Assembly (NCBI RefSeq): GCF_001485215.1
Contig: NZ_BBWW01000001.1
Location: 4,030,001 to 4,094,000 of the forward strand
DNA length: 64,000 nt
Reading direction: 5' to 3'
Origin: Leptolyngbya sp. NIES-2104
Lineage (GTDB): Bacteria > Cyanobacteriota > Cyanobacteriia > Leptolyngbyales > Leptolyngbyaceae
The notes under the pieces are model-generated. The model searched no databases and had not been told where the DNA came from. It saw only the letters and a list, made by a program, of their open reading frames with translations. Shown one piece after another: positions 47,758-56,344 of the stretch. Within the stretch, counting starts at the first letter, position 1; every line of letters begins with the position of its first letter. A program made the position numbers and the translations under genes.

Positions 47758-48768
47758 CTACCGTCCCCATTGGAAAATCGCCGCACCCCAAGTTAAGCCC
47801 GCTCCAAACCCAGAAGCCGCGATCGTATCTCCAACTTTTACCGATCCACCCCGCACCGCTTCATCGAGTGCAAGCGGAATCGATGCGGCTGAAGTATTGC
47901 CGTATTTTGCCAGATTACTGATTACTTTCTCGGAAGGAATCTTTAATCGATCGGCAACTGCATCTAAAATTCTCTGATTCGCCTGATGTAGCAACAGCCA
48001 ATCGACTTGATCGACACTGACATTCGCCCGAAACAATGCTTTTTCAACAATCTCCGGCACTCGTTTCACGGCAAATCGGTAGACTTCCTGACCGTTCATG
48101 GTTAACGGTGCAAATTGTCCTTCACTGATATCACAGTCATTGAGTAACGCTTTTGGAGAACCGGAATACGCCAAGTTCAAACAATGATTCTGAGTGCCAT
48201 CGCTTCTAAGTTCAAAACCGAGTAAGCGATCGACTTCATTTGCCTGAATCACCACCGCACCCGCGCCATCTCCAAACAAGACACAAGTTCTACGATCGCT
48301 CCAATCCACCCACCGCGACAAGATATCTGCCCCAATCAGCAACACATTCCGGTAAGTCCCTGTGCGAATATACTGCGCTGCGGTCACCATTCCGAACACA
48401 AAGCCTGAACAAGCCGCCGTTAGATCAAACGCTACCGCTTGAGAAGCTCCTAATGCGGCTTGAACTTTACATGCACTGCCGAACATATCATCGGGGGTCG
48501 AAGTCGCCAGCAGGATTAAATCAATCTCGATCGCATCGAGTCCCGACATCTCGATCGCTTTCTTTGCCGCCTCAGTCGCAAGCTGTACCAGCGAACCATC
48601 TGGATCACTTAATCGCCGCTGTCGAATACCTGTTCGAGACGCAATCCACTCATCGGAAGTGTCCATCACCTCACTAAGTCGATCATTGTCGATCGCTTTT
48701 TGCGGTGCGGCTGATCCGCATCCAGTGACAGCGATTCCGATCCCTGAGTAATCCACCAAAATCTTCAA
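47758..48768 (-). CDS. fabH: 3-oxoacyl-ACP synthase III
   Basis: 336 aa. Initiates fatty acid synthesis by condensing acetyl-CoA with malonyl-ACP. Catalytic Cys120 in LTAACSGF, His in LLHQANQRI, Asn in KYGNTSAAS; ends FGAGLTWGAAIFQWGR as usual. The frame opens with TTG 48768 directly behind GGAG, leaving little spacing; TTG 48759 or GTG 48756 would give better spacing, so the first few residues are uncertain. Second gene of the lipid operon, 15 bp behind plsX. Confidence 0.95.
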   Translation of the reverse strand: MKILVDYSGIGIAVTGCGSAAPQKAIDNDRLSEVMDTSDEWIASRTGIRQRRLSDPDGSLVQLATEAAKKAIEMSGLDAIEIDLILLATSTPDDMFGSACKVQAALGASQAVAFDLTAACSGFVFGMVTAAQYIRTGTYRNVLLIGADILSRWVDWSDRRTCVLFGDGAGAVVIQANEVDRLLGFELRSDGTQNHCLNLAYSGSPKALLNDCDISEGQFAPLTMNGQEVYRFAVKRVPEIVEKALFRANVSVDQVDWLLLHQANQRILDAVADRLKIPSEKVISNLAKYGNTSAASIPLALDEAVRGGSVKVGDTIAASGFGAGLTWGAAIFQWGR

Positions 48769-48783
48769 CTCCGTGGTATTGGG

Positions 48784-49815
48784 TTAGCTATTCGATCGAA
48801 CTGCCACTGTTGGATCGTAGCTAGAGCGAATCCGGTCTAAAACGTTGTTGTCGATCGCGTCTTTTGCCAATCGAGCCGCATTAAAGATCGTCGGAGCCTG
48901 AGAACTTCCATGACTGATGATGCACACACCATCCACCCCAAGCAGCAATCCGCCACCATGTTCCGCGTGATCCATCCGCTGCTTGATCCGCTTCAGATTC
49001 GGTTTGAGTAAAGTCACACCTGCTTTACCATGCAATCCACGCGGTAATTCTTCGCGCAAGATTTGGAGCGCCACTTCTCCGACCGCTTCCGCAAATTTCA
49101 GCAAGACATTCCCCGAAAATCCATCGCAAACAATCACATCAAAGTCACCCGACAGCACATCGCGCCCTTCTGCATTGCCAATGAATGGAATTAATGAATT
49201 CTCAGTCAGCAATTGATGCGTCTGAATCGCTAATTCATTGCCCTTATTCGGCTCTTCTCCGATGTTGAGCAAGCCGACTTTCGGTTCAGAATTGCCCAAA
49301 ACATACTGAGAATAGATTGTTCCCATCAAAGCAAATTGCTCCAGGAACTTCGGGCGACAATCTACGTTTGCGCCAACATCTAGGATTAACACAGGCTTGC
49401 CCGCGATCATCGTCGGAAGAACAGCCCCGATCGCAGGTCGATCGATTCCCTTCAACCGTCCTAATCGCAACAACGCCGCCGCCATCGCAGCCCCAGAGTG
49501 ACCCGCCGAGACGACCGCATCCGCCTCTTTTTTCTTCACCAAATCCATCGCCACATTAATCGAGGCTTTCGGCTTGCGGCGCAGTCCCACCAGCGGTTCT
49601 TCTTCCATTTCGACCGTGCCTTCCGACGGCACAATCTCGATATCTGCCGATTGCGAATGCTGTTTTAGGGCAGTTTCCACCTGTTGCGGATCACCCACCA
49701 AGACGACATCGACATCGAGTTCAGCCTGTGCCCGTACTGCACCCGCGACGATTTCATCGGGAGCATTGTCTCCACCCATTGCATCAATAGCAATTCGTAC
49801 CCGCGTTGATCCCAT
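48784..49815 (-). CDS. plsX: Phosphate acyltransferase
   Basis: 343 aa. Converts acyl-ACP to acyl phosphate, the acyl donor for glycerol-3-phosphate acylation. Family signatures: RIAIDAMGGDNAPDEIV at the N-terminus, SAGHSGAAMAAALLRLGR, GLLNIGEEPNKGNE, and FIGNAEGRDVLSGDFDVIVCDGF. Soluble or peripheral. First gene of the plsX-fabH-fabD-plsC operon, the common bacterial order; promoter region is the 668-bp gap upstream. Confidence 0.96.
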   Translation of the reverse strand: MGSTRVRIAIDAMGGDNAPDEIVAGAVRAQAELDVDVVLVGDPQQVETALKQHSQSADIEIVPSEGTVEMEEEPLVGLRRKPKASINVAMDLVKKKEADAVVSAGHSGAAMAAALLRLGRLKGIDRPAIGAVLPTMIAGKPVLILDVGANVDCRPKFLEQFALMGTIYSQYVLGNSEPKVGLLNIGEEPNKGNELAIQTHQLLTENSLIPFIGNAEGRDVLSGDFDVIVCDGFSGNVLLKFAEAVGEVALQILREELPRGLHGKAGVTLLKPNLKRIKQRMDHAEHGGGLLLGVDGVCIISHGSSQAPTIFNAARLAKDAIDNNVLDRIRSSYDPTVAVRSNS

Positions 49816-50483
49816 TGGCTCTTAAAGTTGAAAAACCTTCCAAATTTTATCAGAAGCGGATGATGCCCTCACCCCGTCTTTTGATTGCTCTATTCTGCCT
49901 TAGAAGGGGGACATCTTGAGAAGTCTAGAACAATACCTTTGCGGGAAACATCGCTTCGTATTGTTAGATTCACTGGGATTGTGCAAGTTTCTGAACCGCT
50001 GAAAATTTTGTTGATGTGTTTTCCTAGAACATTTATACTCTATCGCTCGGTAGAGATTGACCCACAATTTCAAAAACCGTCCTGATCCGCTCTGATGCTC
50101 GGTGTAGAGGAAGGCAGTGTTCCCAGATTGTATCGTTATATCCGTAAATACCGAAACATCGATATCAATACTGGATGCGAAATGATGCTGAGAGTTCACA
50201 AAAGTTTAAAGAACCCTTTCCGTAGCCGAATCCGTATAAAGGTTGTAAGAAGAGCGATCCCAAACCATTGCACCTGGTGGAAATGTAGTGTTTATTCTAC
50301 GTAGTTCCGTGCATCTCACCCCTAGGGGTGATTGTTTATTTCCAAACTTCTGAATTCACCCGCACTGGCGAATTGCAGTTAATTTGCGACCCGTTGTGGC
50401 TGAGTCGGAGTTTCGAGAAGCGTCAAATCGTCACAGATAATTTCCACATCCTTCAACGGTTTATTGCTCGGACACCAGTGACT
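49816..50483. other. Long intergenic region upstream of plsX and FHA gene
   Basis: About 668 bp without a convincing gene (short frames are present but lack start sites and family match). It holds a GATGCCCTCACCCC remnant related to the repeat at 19585-19618 and a 16-bp perfect palindrome at 50316-50331. It should contain the promoters of plsX (minus) and of the FHA gene (plus). Confidence 0.5.
50316..50331. promoter_or_regulatory. 16-bp perfect palindrome
   Basis: TCACCCCTAGGGGTGA reads the same on both strands. It lies 153 bp before the preferred start of the FHA gene and overlaps the alternative GTG start (50328). Such a symmetric site may be an operator for a dimeric regulator, but no family was identified. 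Confidence 0.4.
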
Positions 50484-51029
50484 ATGCTAAATTTTCCGCC
50501 ATCAAATAACAGTGGCGATCGTGCACTCCAATTTTTGAAAAGCTATCCTGCGATTTCTCGATCGCTGCTGCTCGATTGCGGTCACGACATAGACAAAATT
50601 TCTACCCTCGTTGAGCCGATTCTGGATGCTCCGAAGCGTTGTGCTGCGTCCTACTATATTCAAGCGGTGACAACCGGACGAACTGCCTTTCTCACCACGA
50701 ATCTACCGAACCCAAATCAGTCACAATTAACCGCGATCGCGTCTACTTGGTTAATCGGCAGAAGTCGAAATTGCGCGATCGAGTTTCCCCATCCTTCTGT
50801 GTCGCGCTGTCATGCGGTGATCGGTCACAGTCCGGCTGAAGGCTTCTATTTGATGGATGTGGGCAGTAGTAATGGAACTTTCTTAAACGGTGAGCAGTTG
50901 CCTGTTTTGGAACGTCGATCGCTCTGTGATGGAGACTCGATCGCGCTGAGCCATCTGCCTGTCGAATTTTTCGTAGTCAGCATGAAAGATGGCTTTACCG
51001 ATTGGGGTGAGCCGACTTGTGCGGGTTAA
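50484..51029 (+). CDS. FHA-domain protein
   Basis: About 181 aa from ATG 50484 (MLNFPPSNNSGDRALQFL); a GTG at 50328 would add 52 residues, but that start overlaps a perfect palindrome and the additional part has no recognisable domain. The N-terminal half is a helical region of unknown type; the C-terminal half is a forkhead-associated phosphothreonine-binding domain: LIGRSRNCAI, HPSVSRCHAVI and DVGSSNGTFLNG. Role in phospho-dependent signalling is expected; the partner kinase is not evident here. Shares a TTAA joint stop with the Uma2 gene. Confidence 0.85.
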   Translation: MLNFPPSNNSGDRALQFLKSYPAISRSLLLDCGHDIDKISTLVEPILDAPKRCAASYYIQAVTTGRTAFLTTNLPNPNQSQLTAIASTWLIGRSRNCAIEFPHPSVSRCHAVIGHSPAEGFYLMDVGSSNGTFLNGEQLPVLERRSLCDGDSIALSHLPVEFFVVSMKDGFTDWGEPTCAG

Positions 51030-51682
51030 TCCGGGAGTTCACCGAAGCGCTCTCGGTATCGTGCCAGTTCTGCTGCAAGTTCTTCAGCCCGTTGGCGTTC
51101 GGTTTCTAGCGCAACCACTAACTCATCGGGAATGAGAAGTTTTTCGCCCGTGTCTAAACGGTAGAACGCAATGAGTTTTTCTTCTACGGTCAGTCGCAGC
51201 TTTAAGGGTTCGCTTTGACAGTCCATAATTGGCTCATAGATTTCACCTTGCAGTCTGTATCCGCGTAGTTTCTCTGGTATCCATTCGCCTCTAGGGTCGA
51301 ACTGCCAGTATTCTTGGACTCCTAACTGTTCGTACAGCGTTTTCTTAAAGCCTTCATCCTGGCTTCTGGTTCCGGGTGAAGTCATTTCAAAAATCACCGC
51401 TGGAACTTGTCCTTCTTCCCAGATTTTGTAGTTGTCGCGTCCGCCCGGTTCGACATCGAAAATCACCATGACATCTGGGGCAGTTCTCAGTTTTGGAAAG
51501 CCCTGAGCGTAGTAGAGAAATTGATTGCCTAAAACGGTTGCTTGCTGACCGGATAGATATTGTCGTAAGACTTCGATCGCGATCAAAATCGCATAAAAAT
51601 GATCAAACGTTTCCGCCACGGGTTCACCGTCACCAGTCGGGTAGAAGATTTCTGCGGTTTGCGAAGGAGAACAGGTAGTCAC
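51026..51682 (-). CDS. Uma2-family endonuclease-like protein (DUF820)
   Basis: 218 aa, soluble, PD-(D/E)xK fold. Features: DVMVIFDVEPGGRDNYKIWEEGQVPAVIFEMTSPGTRSQDEG, with the Asp in the first beta strand and the E-x-T/S pattern in the second, typical of cyanobacterial Uma2 paralogues, followed by a C-terminal coiled coil (ALETERQRAEELAAELARY). The family is greatly expanded in cyanobacteria; despite the endonuclease name its role is unproven. A second member starts at 63446. Confidence 0.87.
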   Translation of the reverse strand: MTTCSPSQTAEIFYPTGDGEPVAETFDHFYAILIAIEVLRQYLSGQQATVLGNQFLYYAQGFPKLRTAPDVMVIFDVEPGGRDNYKIWEEGQVPAVIFEMTSPGTRSQDEGFKKTLYEQLGVQEYWQFDPRGEWIPEKLRGYRLQGEIYEPIMDCQSEPLKLRLTVEEKLIAFYRLDTGEKLLIPDELVVALETERQRAEELAAELARYRERFGELPD

Positions 51683-51748
51683 GATCGTTACTCCAGTGCA
51701 TCTGTTCTGAAATTATCGCAGTCAGAGCAGAAATCTTCAAGTCTGGGA

Positions 51749-52711
51749 TTATCTCAGGGCGATTCTTTGACTGGATTTTTGAGCGAGTTGTTTTGCCCGC
51801 TGTAAATTTCTCTGAGCGGCTTCATAGTTGAGGTCAGCATCTACGGCTTTCTCAAATTGAGCGATCGCTTCTTTCATTTTCCCCTGACGTTGCAAGACTG
51901 CTCCCAATCCGTTGAGCGCGATCGCATGACTATTTCCTAGGTTGCTTCTCCGTTCACTCGGCTGGCTCAAAACTTGTCGATAGGCTGCGATCGCGTCTTC
52001 TAACTGATTCTGATTCGCCAACGCATGACCGAGAAAAATCTGCGCCCACGTATTTTCTGGTGCGACTTCGGTGGCTTTACGGAAAAGCTGAAGAGCTTCG
52101 TCATCGCGTCCCTGAGTCTGAAGTGCTCGACCTAATCCGACGTAAGCGATCGCTTGTGCGGTTTCGGTCTGTTCTGGAGCATTCAAGGCTTTTTGATAAG
52201 ATTCGATCGCTTCAGGAGTTTTCCTTTGCTGTGCCAAGACGTTCCCTAATCCAGCATAGGCGTTCATCTGTTGAGGATTGATTCGGATTGAACGGCGGTA
52301 GGCAGCGATCGCTTCTTCGAGTCGTCTGCGATCGGCAAGTGCGTTTCCGAGTCCGGTATAGGCTTTGGCGTTTTGAGGATTGATTTCGATCGAGCGGCGA
52401 TAGGATGCGATCGCTTCTTCGGTGCGGCGTTGGGCGGCGAGAACTTCACCCATTCCGGTATACGCATCGGAATTTTCTAAATCGAGCACGATCGCTTTTC
52501 GGTAAACGGCGATCGCTTCGTCATATTTGCGACTCTGTTGCAGTTCGTTCCCTAGATTTACGTAAAAGGCTGGATCGCCCAGTGCAAGATCAGTTTTAAT
52601 TTCAGGTGTTGAAGCGCGAACGGCATCGTAACCATCATCACATCCCGTGGTGAGTGCCGCAGCAGCTAGAGTCAGAAGAATTGGAAGAACTGAGTGCTTG
52701 GATACTTGCAT
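51749..52711 (-). CDS. TPR-repeat lipoprotein
   Basis: 320 aa. The signal peptide ends in the lipobox LTTGC (Cys24), so a lipid-anchored periplasmic protein is expected. Seven or eight TPRs follow in regular 34-residue steps (for example YVNLGNELQQSRKYDEAIAVYRKAI, YTGMGEVLAAQRRTEEAIASYRRSI, YTGLGNALADRRRLEEAIAAYRRSI); three of the repeats are nearly identical, pointing to recent internal duplication. A protein-protein scaffold; partner unknown. Monocistronic. Confidence 0.88.
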   Translation of the reverse strand: MQVSKHSVLPILLTLAAAALTTGCDDGYDAVRASTPEIKTDLALGDPAFYVNLGNELQQSRKYDEAIAVYRKAIVLDLENSDAYTGMGEVLAAQRRTEEAIASYRRSIEINPQNAKAYTGLGNALADRRRLEEAIAAYRRSIRINPQQMNAYAGLGNVLAQQRKTPEAIESYQKALNAPEQTETAQAIAYVGLGRALQTQGRDDEALQLFRKATEVAPENTWAQIFLGHALANQNQLEDAIAAYRQVLSQPSERRSNLGNSHAIALNGLGAVLQRQGKMKEAIAQFEKAVDADLNYEAAQRNLQRAKQLAQKSSQRIALR

Positions 52712-52877
52712 ACTTGGGTGCCTTAATACGTGGATGACAAGTCGTAATTCGGTATCTACCGCACCCTGATCTGTTTCATTCTGTACTAACTGAGTGCCAG
52801 TACGGAAGAGTATTCTCTAAATTGCTGATTAACTCCTAAGTTTTATCATGTTTTTGTAAAGAGTTCATTTTTGATCA

Positions 52878-53318
52878 GTGCAATTACTTTGGGTAGGCAT
52901 TGGATGTCGTCGTGGAACTTCAAGAGAACTGATCGAAAGTGCGATCGCTCAAGTTCTCAATCAATACGGACTTTGTGAAAATCAAATCGTTGGAGTCGCT
53001 ACGGTCGATCGTAAGTCTGACGAAACCGGACTATTAGAATACTGTGAAGCGCATCAGTTCCCGTTATCGCTGTTTTCCGTAGAAGAACTTTCTGCGATCG
53101 TGGTTCCAAATCCTTCTATCGATCGCATCGGAACACCGAGTGTGGCGGAAGCAGCGGCGATTTTGGCAACCGGATCAAATCGATTAATCGTTCCAAAACT
53201 GGTGATTGAGAATCGAGTAACGATTGCGATCGCTCCAATTCTCGATAAGCTGAAAAGTATTGATTTGGCGGCAGAGCATGAAGCGAATTGCGATCGGTTT
53301 ACTGACTTTAATCTGTAG
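52878..53318 (+). CDS. Cobalamin biosynthesis protein, CobE/CbiG C-terminal type
   Basis: 146 aa beginning at GTG 52878. The fold corresponds to the C-terminal domain of CbiG or the free-standing CobE: WVGIGCRRGTSRELIESAI, ATVDRKSDETGLLEYC, and TPSVAEAAAILATGSNRLIVPK. Takes part in corrin-ring synthesis (anaerobic route, cleavage of the lactone in CbiG). Length is the usual for the stand-alone form. No other cob/cbi gene is adjacent. Its 3' end overlaps the pentapeptide gene by 41 bp. Confidence 0.85.
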   Translation: MQLLWVGIGCRRGTSRELIESAIAQVLNQYGLCENQIVGVATVDRKSDETGLLEYCEAHQFPLSLFSVEELSAIVVPNPSIDRIGTPSVAEAAAILATGSNRLIVPKLVIENRVTIAIAPILDKLKSIDLAAEHEANCDRFTDFNL

Positions 53319-53796
53319 CGTTTGGATGATGTCGAGTGCGATGGCTGATCCGATCACCGGAAAACGCTACGACCAGCAGTATCGTCCACCACTGTCTTAC
53401 AGTAATGCAGATGTGCGTGGACAAGATTTTTCGGGTCAACCGTTGAGATTTGCCGAATTTACAAACGCGAATCTGACCGATGCGAATTTCTCGAATGCAG
53501 ATTTGTCCGGGGCGGCGATGAGTGCCTCGAATATGACCGAGACGAATCTACACGGTGCGAACTTACAGCAGGCGATGGTCGATCAAGTTCCGATGGTGCG
53601 CGTGGATTTGAGCGATGCCAATCTCACCGATGCGATGCTGCTAAGAAGTGCGTTTTTGGATGTTAATATCACGGGGGCAGATTTTACTGGGGCGATTCTC
53701 GATCGCGCTCAGATCCGCGAATTGTGTCAGGTGGCGCAAGGCACAAATTCCAAAACGGGAGCAGACACGCGGAAATCGCTCGGATGTCCTTCTTAG
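53278..53796 (+). CDS. Secreted pentapeptide-repeat protein (paralogue of 3840-4592)
   Basis: About 172 aa from MKRIAIGLLTLIC; the start lies 41 bp inside the preceding gene. Signal peptide ends SSAMA. About 17 pentapeptides (LTDANFSNADLSGAAM and so on), then the cap LCQVAQGTN ... TRKSLGC, which matches the cap of the other exported pentapeptide protein almost residue by residue. Two cap cysteines may form a disulfide. Periplasmic or surface, function unknown. 9 bp in front of purK, possibly co-transcribed. Confidence 0.85.
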   Translation: MKRIAIGLLTLICSVWMMSSAMADPITGKRYDQQYRPPLSYSNADVRGQDFSGQPLRFAEFTNANLTDANFSNADLSGAAMSASNMTETNLHGANLQQAMVDQVPMVRVDLSDANLTDAMLLRSAFLDVNITGADFTGAILDRAQIRELCQVAQGTNSKTGADTRKSLGCPS

Positions 53797-53805
53797 GAGA
53801 AAGGT

Positions 53806-54906
53806 ATGCGGGTTGGGGTCATTGGGGGCGGACAATTAGCCTGGATGATGGTCGATGCGGCGAAAAAATTGGGGATTGAGTTGGTGATTCAAACGCCGAA
53901 TTCAGATGATCCAGCAGTGTCGATCGCGAAAGAAACCCTCTTTGCTCCGGTCAATGATGCGAATGCTACTCAGGAATTGAGCGATCGCGTCGATGTGATC
54001 ACGTTTGAAAACGAATTCGTTGATCTTGATGCGCTGTCAAAAATTCAAGCTTGCTTTCGTCCAAGTCTGTCCGCGCTCAAACCGCTTTTAGATAAATACG
54101 ATCAGCGATCGTTTCTCAAAGCGAACCATCTCCCCACTCCGAATTTTTGGCTTCCCGGAGAGCAACCTGTTTCATTTCCGATCGTCGTTAAAACTCGTCG
54201 CTTAGGTTATGACGGTCAGGGAACTTTGATTATTCGAGATCAAGCGAGTTGGAATGAGGCGATCGCAAAACTCGAATCAGTTCCGATCGTGATTGAAGAA
54301 TTCGTTCCGTTCGATCGCGAATTAGCAGTTATGGTAGCCCGATCAACGAAGGGCGAAATCGTCGTTTATCCGGTAGTCGAAACTCAGCAAGAAAATCAGG
54401 TTTGTCGTCGAGTGATTGCGCCTGCTGAAGTTTCAGAATCGGTTGAGCGAGAAATTTCTGCGATCGCTCATACGCTTCTCGATCGTTTAGAAGTGGTTGG
54501 AATCTACGGCATTGAGTTCTTTTTAACGAAAGACGATCGCGTTTTAGTCAATGAGATTGCACCTCGGACTCATAATTCGGGACATTACACGATCGAAGCT
54601 TGCGAAACTTCTCAATTTGAACAACAGCTTCGAGCCGTGAGCGGTTTGCTGTTAGGAAGTTCAGCATTGCTCAGTCATGGAGCGTTGATGGTGAATCTGT
54701 TGGGATTTGAGCGGGCGGAGAGTGATTATTTGGAGAAGCGGGAAGCGATCGCGAAACTACCCAATTCTTTCGTTCACTGGTACGGCAAATCAGAATCGCG
54801 TCCGGGTCGCAAGTTAGGGCACGTTACGGCTTTACTAGATTCGGGCGATTCGGCTTTGGAATTAGCGAATACGATAGAATCCATCTGGTATCCAGAAAAC
54901 ATTTAA
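53806..54906 (+). CDS. purK: 5-(carboxyamino)imidazole ribonucleotide synthase
   Basis: 366 aa. ATP-dependent carboxylation of AIR in purine synthesis. ATP-grasp fold: VIGGGQLAWMMVDAA (residue 5 on), PIVVKTRRLGYDGQGTLII, IEEFVPFDRELAVMVARS and EIAPRTHNSGHYTIEAC. Good AGGAGAAAGG ribosome-binding site. The C-terminal 50 residues are encoded a second time, in decayed form, at 55524-55651, directly behind the toxin gene (see pseudogene entry), so the present 3' end may be the incoming copy or the resident one. Confidence 0.95.
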   Translation: MRVGVIGGGQLAWMMVDAAKKLGIELVIQTPNSDDPAVSIAKETLFAPVNDANATQELSDRVDVITFENEFVDLDALSKIQACFRPSLSALKPLLDKYDQRSFLKANHLPTPNFWLPGEQPVSFPIVVKTRRLGYDGQGTLIIRDQASWNEAIAKLESVPIVIEEFVPFDRELAVMVARSTKGEIVVYPVVETQQENQVCRRVIAPAEVSESVEREISAIAHTLLDRLEVVGIYGIEFFLTKDDRVLVNEIAPRTHNSGHYTIEACETSQFEQQLRAVSGLLLGSSALLSHGALMVNLLGFERAESDYLEKREAIAKLPNSFVHWYGKSESRPGRKLGHVTALLDSGDSALELANTIESIWYPENI

Positions 54907-54919
54907 CTCTAATAAATTT

Positions 54920-55183
54920 ATGCTTAAAACGATCGAAGGCATTTATCAAAATGGTCGGATTGAAATCACTGACCTGCCGCAAGACGTTAGCGATCGCACT
55001 CAAGTTCTGATTACTTTTCTAGATCCTGATAAGGTTGACCCAGTTAAACTTCGCCAATTAATTGATCAATTAGAAACCATTGCAGGGATTCAGCAAGGTT
55101 TTGAAGAAGTGAATGCTGGACAAACGCGCCCAATTGAGGATTTTGTCCAAGAGATGCAGCAAAAGTATGACATTTCAGGTTGA
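54920..55183 (+). CDS. Antitoxin (AF2212/DUF104-like)
   Basis: 87 aa. N-terminus MLKTIEGIYQNGRIEITDLPQDV matches the DUF104/AF2212-like antitoxins (AbrB-like beta hairpin: xGIYxxGxIxLxxLPxxV), followed by a helical tail likely to bind the toxin. Starts 13 bp after purK and overlaps the RelE/ParE-type gene by 17 bp, a normal toxin-antitoxin arrangement. The proteins probably autoregulate the pair. Inserted between purK and a decayed copy of the purK tail. Confidence 0.82.
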   Translation: MLKTIEGIYQNGRIEITDLPQDVSDRTQVLITFLDPDKVDPVKLRQLIDQLETIAGIQQGFEEVNAGQTRPIEDFVQEMQQKYDISG

Positions 55184-55523
55184 AATTACGTCGATCGCGG
55201 AAGCTCAAATCGAGCAAGCTTATCAGTGGTATCGCGATCGTAATTCTGAGTTTGCCGATCGCTGGTTTCGGGGGTTAATGAATGCGATCGCAACGCTACA
55301 AGAGAAACCTCAACGCTGTAGTTTAGCCGTCGAACATGAAATTTTCTCAAAGGAAGTACGGCAGCTTCTTTACGGGAAAACAAAAAACATACACCGAGTG
55401 CTTTTCACAGTTCGCGGTACAACTGTTTACGTGCTGTATGTTCGCCATAGTGCCCAAGCACCACTGACAGTGGATGATTTGGAGAGCCAGACGGTCGAGA
55501 GTAAGTTAAAAAATTCAACTTGA
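55167..55523 (+). CDS. RelE/ParE-family toxin
   Basis: 118 aa from ATG 55167 (MTFQVEITSIAEAQIEQAYQWY); an earlier ATG would put 18 non-family residues on the front. Typical ParE/RelE layout: helical hairpin with YRDRNSEFADRWFRGLMNAI, then strands RQLLYGKTKNIHRVLFTV and YVLYVRHSAQ ending in a basic/His pair. mRNA interferase or gyrase-targeting activity cannot be told apart here. Toxin stop codon TGA (55521-55523) is immediately followed by the duplicated purK tail. Confidence 0.88.
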   Translation: MTFQVEITSIAEAQIEQAYQWYRDRNSEFADRWFRGLMNAIATLQEKPQRCSLAVEHEIFSKEVRQLLYGKTKNIHRVLFTVRGTTVYVLYVRHSAQAPLTVDDLESQTVESKLKNST

Positions 55524-55651
55524 GGAGCAATTGCGAAATTACCCAATTCGTTTGTTCGCTGGTAGGGCAAATCGAATCGTGAGTTTTACTGAATTCGGGC
55601 GACTCGGCTTTGGAAGTGGGAAATGCGATCGGATCTATTTGGTATCCGTAA
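55524..55651 (+). pseudogene. purK': Decayed duplicate of the purK 3' end
   Basis: A second copy of the last part of purK (54742-54898). In frame it reads AIAKLPNSFVRW, an in-frame TAG where purK has Tyr, then GKSNRE; after a deletion of about 27-30 bp and a frame change it continues LLNSGDSALEVGNAIGSIWYP and stops at TAA 55649-55651. The matching purK segments are AIAKLPNSFVHWYGKS and LLDSGDSALELANTIESIW. Many third-position differences show long separation. It starts directly after the toxin stop, so the toxin-antitoxin cassette lies exactly between the two copies. Confidence 0.9.
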
Positions 55652-55707
55652 ATCGGCTGCATTAACTCTCTGGTAAAGACATGAAGAATGTCTGTCAGTC
55701 TAATAGA

Positions 55708-56344
55708 TTGTTAGCTGGCTTCGGTTACGGGTTGTGGCAGTAGTTTGAAACTTACTCGTTGGTGTTCAAGATACTGTTGTAATATTGTGTCTTTTACACG
55801 TAGGGAGTTCACAATGATCCGACCAATCACGCCAGACGACACAGTTGATCTGATTAACTTAGCTAAGTCGATCGGGTTTTTCTCGCCTGATGAACTAGAA
55901 GGGTTGCGTCAGATGTTGGTTGATTCGTTGGGTGAAAAGGGCGATACTTACCCGTTTTGGATTACAGACGACGATGATGATGGGCTTGTGGGATTAGCGT
56001 ATTGCGAACCGGAACGCATGACCAGTGGAACCTGGAACCTGCAACTGATCGCAGTTCATCCAACTCATCAAAAGCAAGGACGTGGTAGGAAGCTGCTACA
56101 TTTTGTAGAGGAGACTTTGGCGGATCGGGGCGCACGGGTCTTGTTAGTTGAGACGATGGGTACGTCAGATTTTGAGTATGTGCGGGCATTCTACCGAAAA
56201 AATGGGTATGACGAGGAAGCACGGATACGTGAGTTCTATGCAGAAGGAGCAGACAAGGTTGTTTTTCGCAAGGCGCTATCTAAGCAAAAGTAATTGAGTT
56301 TCACAGTTGTTCAATTGAATTCGCTACTGCCAGCCAGCTAACAA
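55708..56344. repeat. 13-bp perfect inverted repeats bracketing the GNAT gene
   Basis: TTGTTAGCTGGCT at 55708-55720 and its exact complement AGCCAGCTAACAA at 56332-56344 flank the acetyltransferase gene. The right copy is followed by CTGCGCTGCACCGGAACG, which resembles one side of attC-type sites seen in integron gene cassettes, though the matching opposite arm was not found. Could be an excised or remnant cassette. Confidence 0.55.
55814..56293 (+). CDS. GNAT-family N-acetyltransferase
   Basis: 159 aa from ATG 55814, preceded by AGGGAG; 23 extra upstream codons look non-coding. Acetyl-CoA-binding motif A: LQLIAVHPTHQKQGRGRKLLHFVEE, with Q-x-x-G-x-G/R; a further motif is FEYVRAFYRKNGYDEEARIREFY. 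An acetyltransferase acting on a small molecule or protein N-terminus; substrate unknown. Bracketed by 13-bp inverted repeats and not native to an operon. Confidence 0.87.
   Translation: MIRPITPDDTVDLINLAKSIGFFSPDELEGLRQMLVDSLGEKGDTYPFWITDDDDDGLVGLAYCEPERMTSGTWNLQLIAVHPTHQKQGRGRKLLHFVEETLADRGARVLLVETMGTSDFEYVRAFYRKNGYDEEARIREFYAEGADKVVFRKALSKQK

Noticed and set aside
49885-50304. Several 60-100 aa frames in the gap upstream of the FHA gene
   Set aside because: Overlapping frames on both strands with no conserved look; treated as intergenic.
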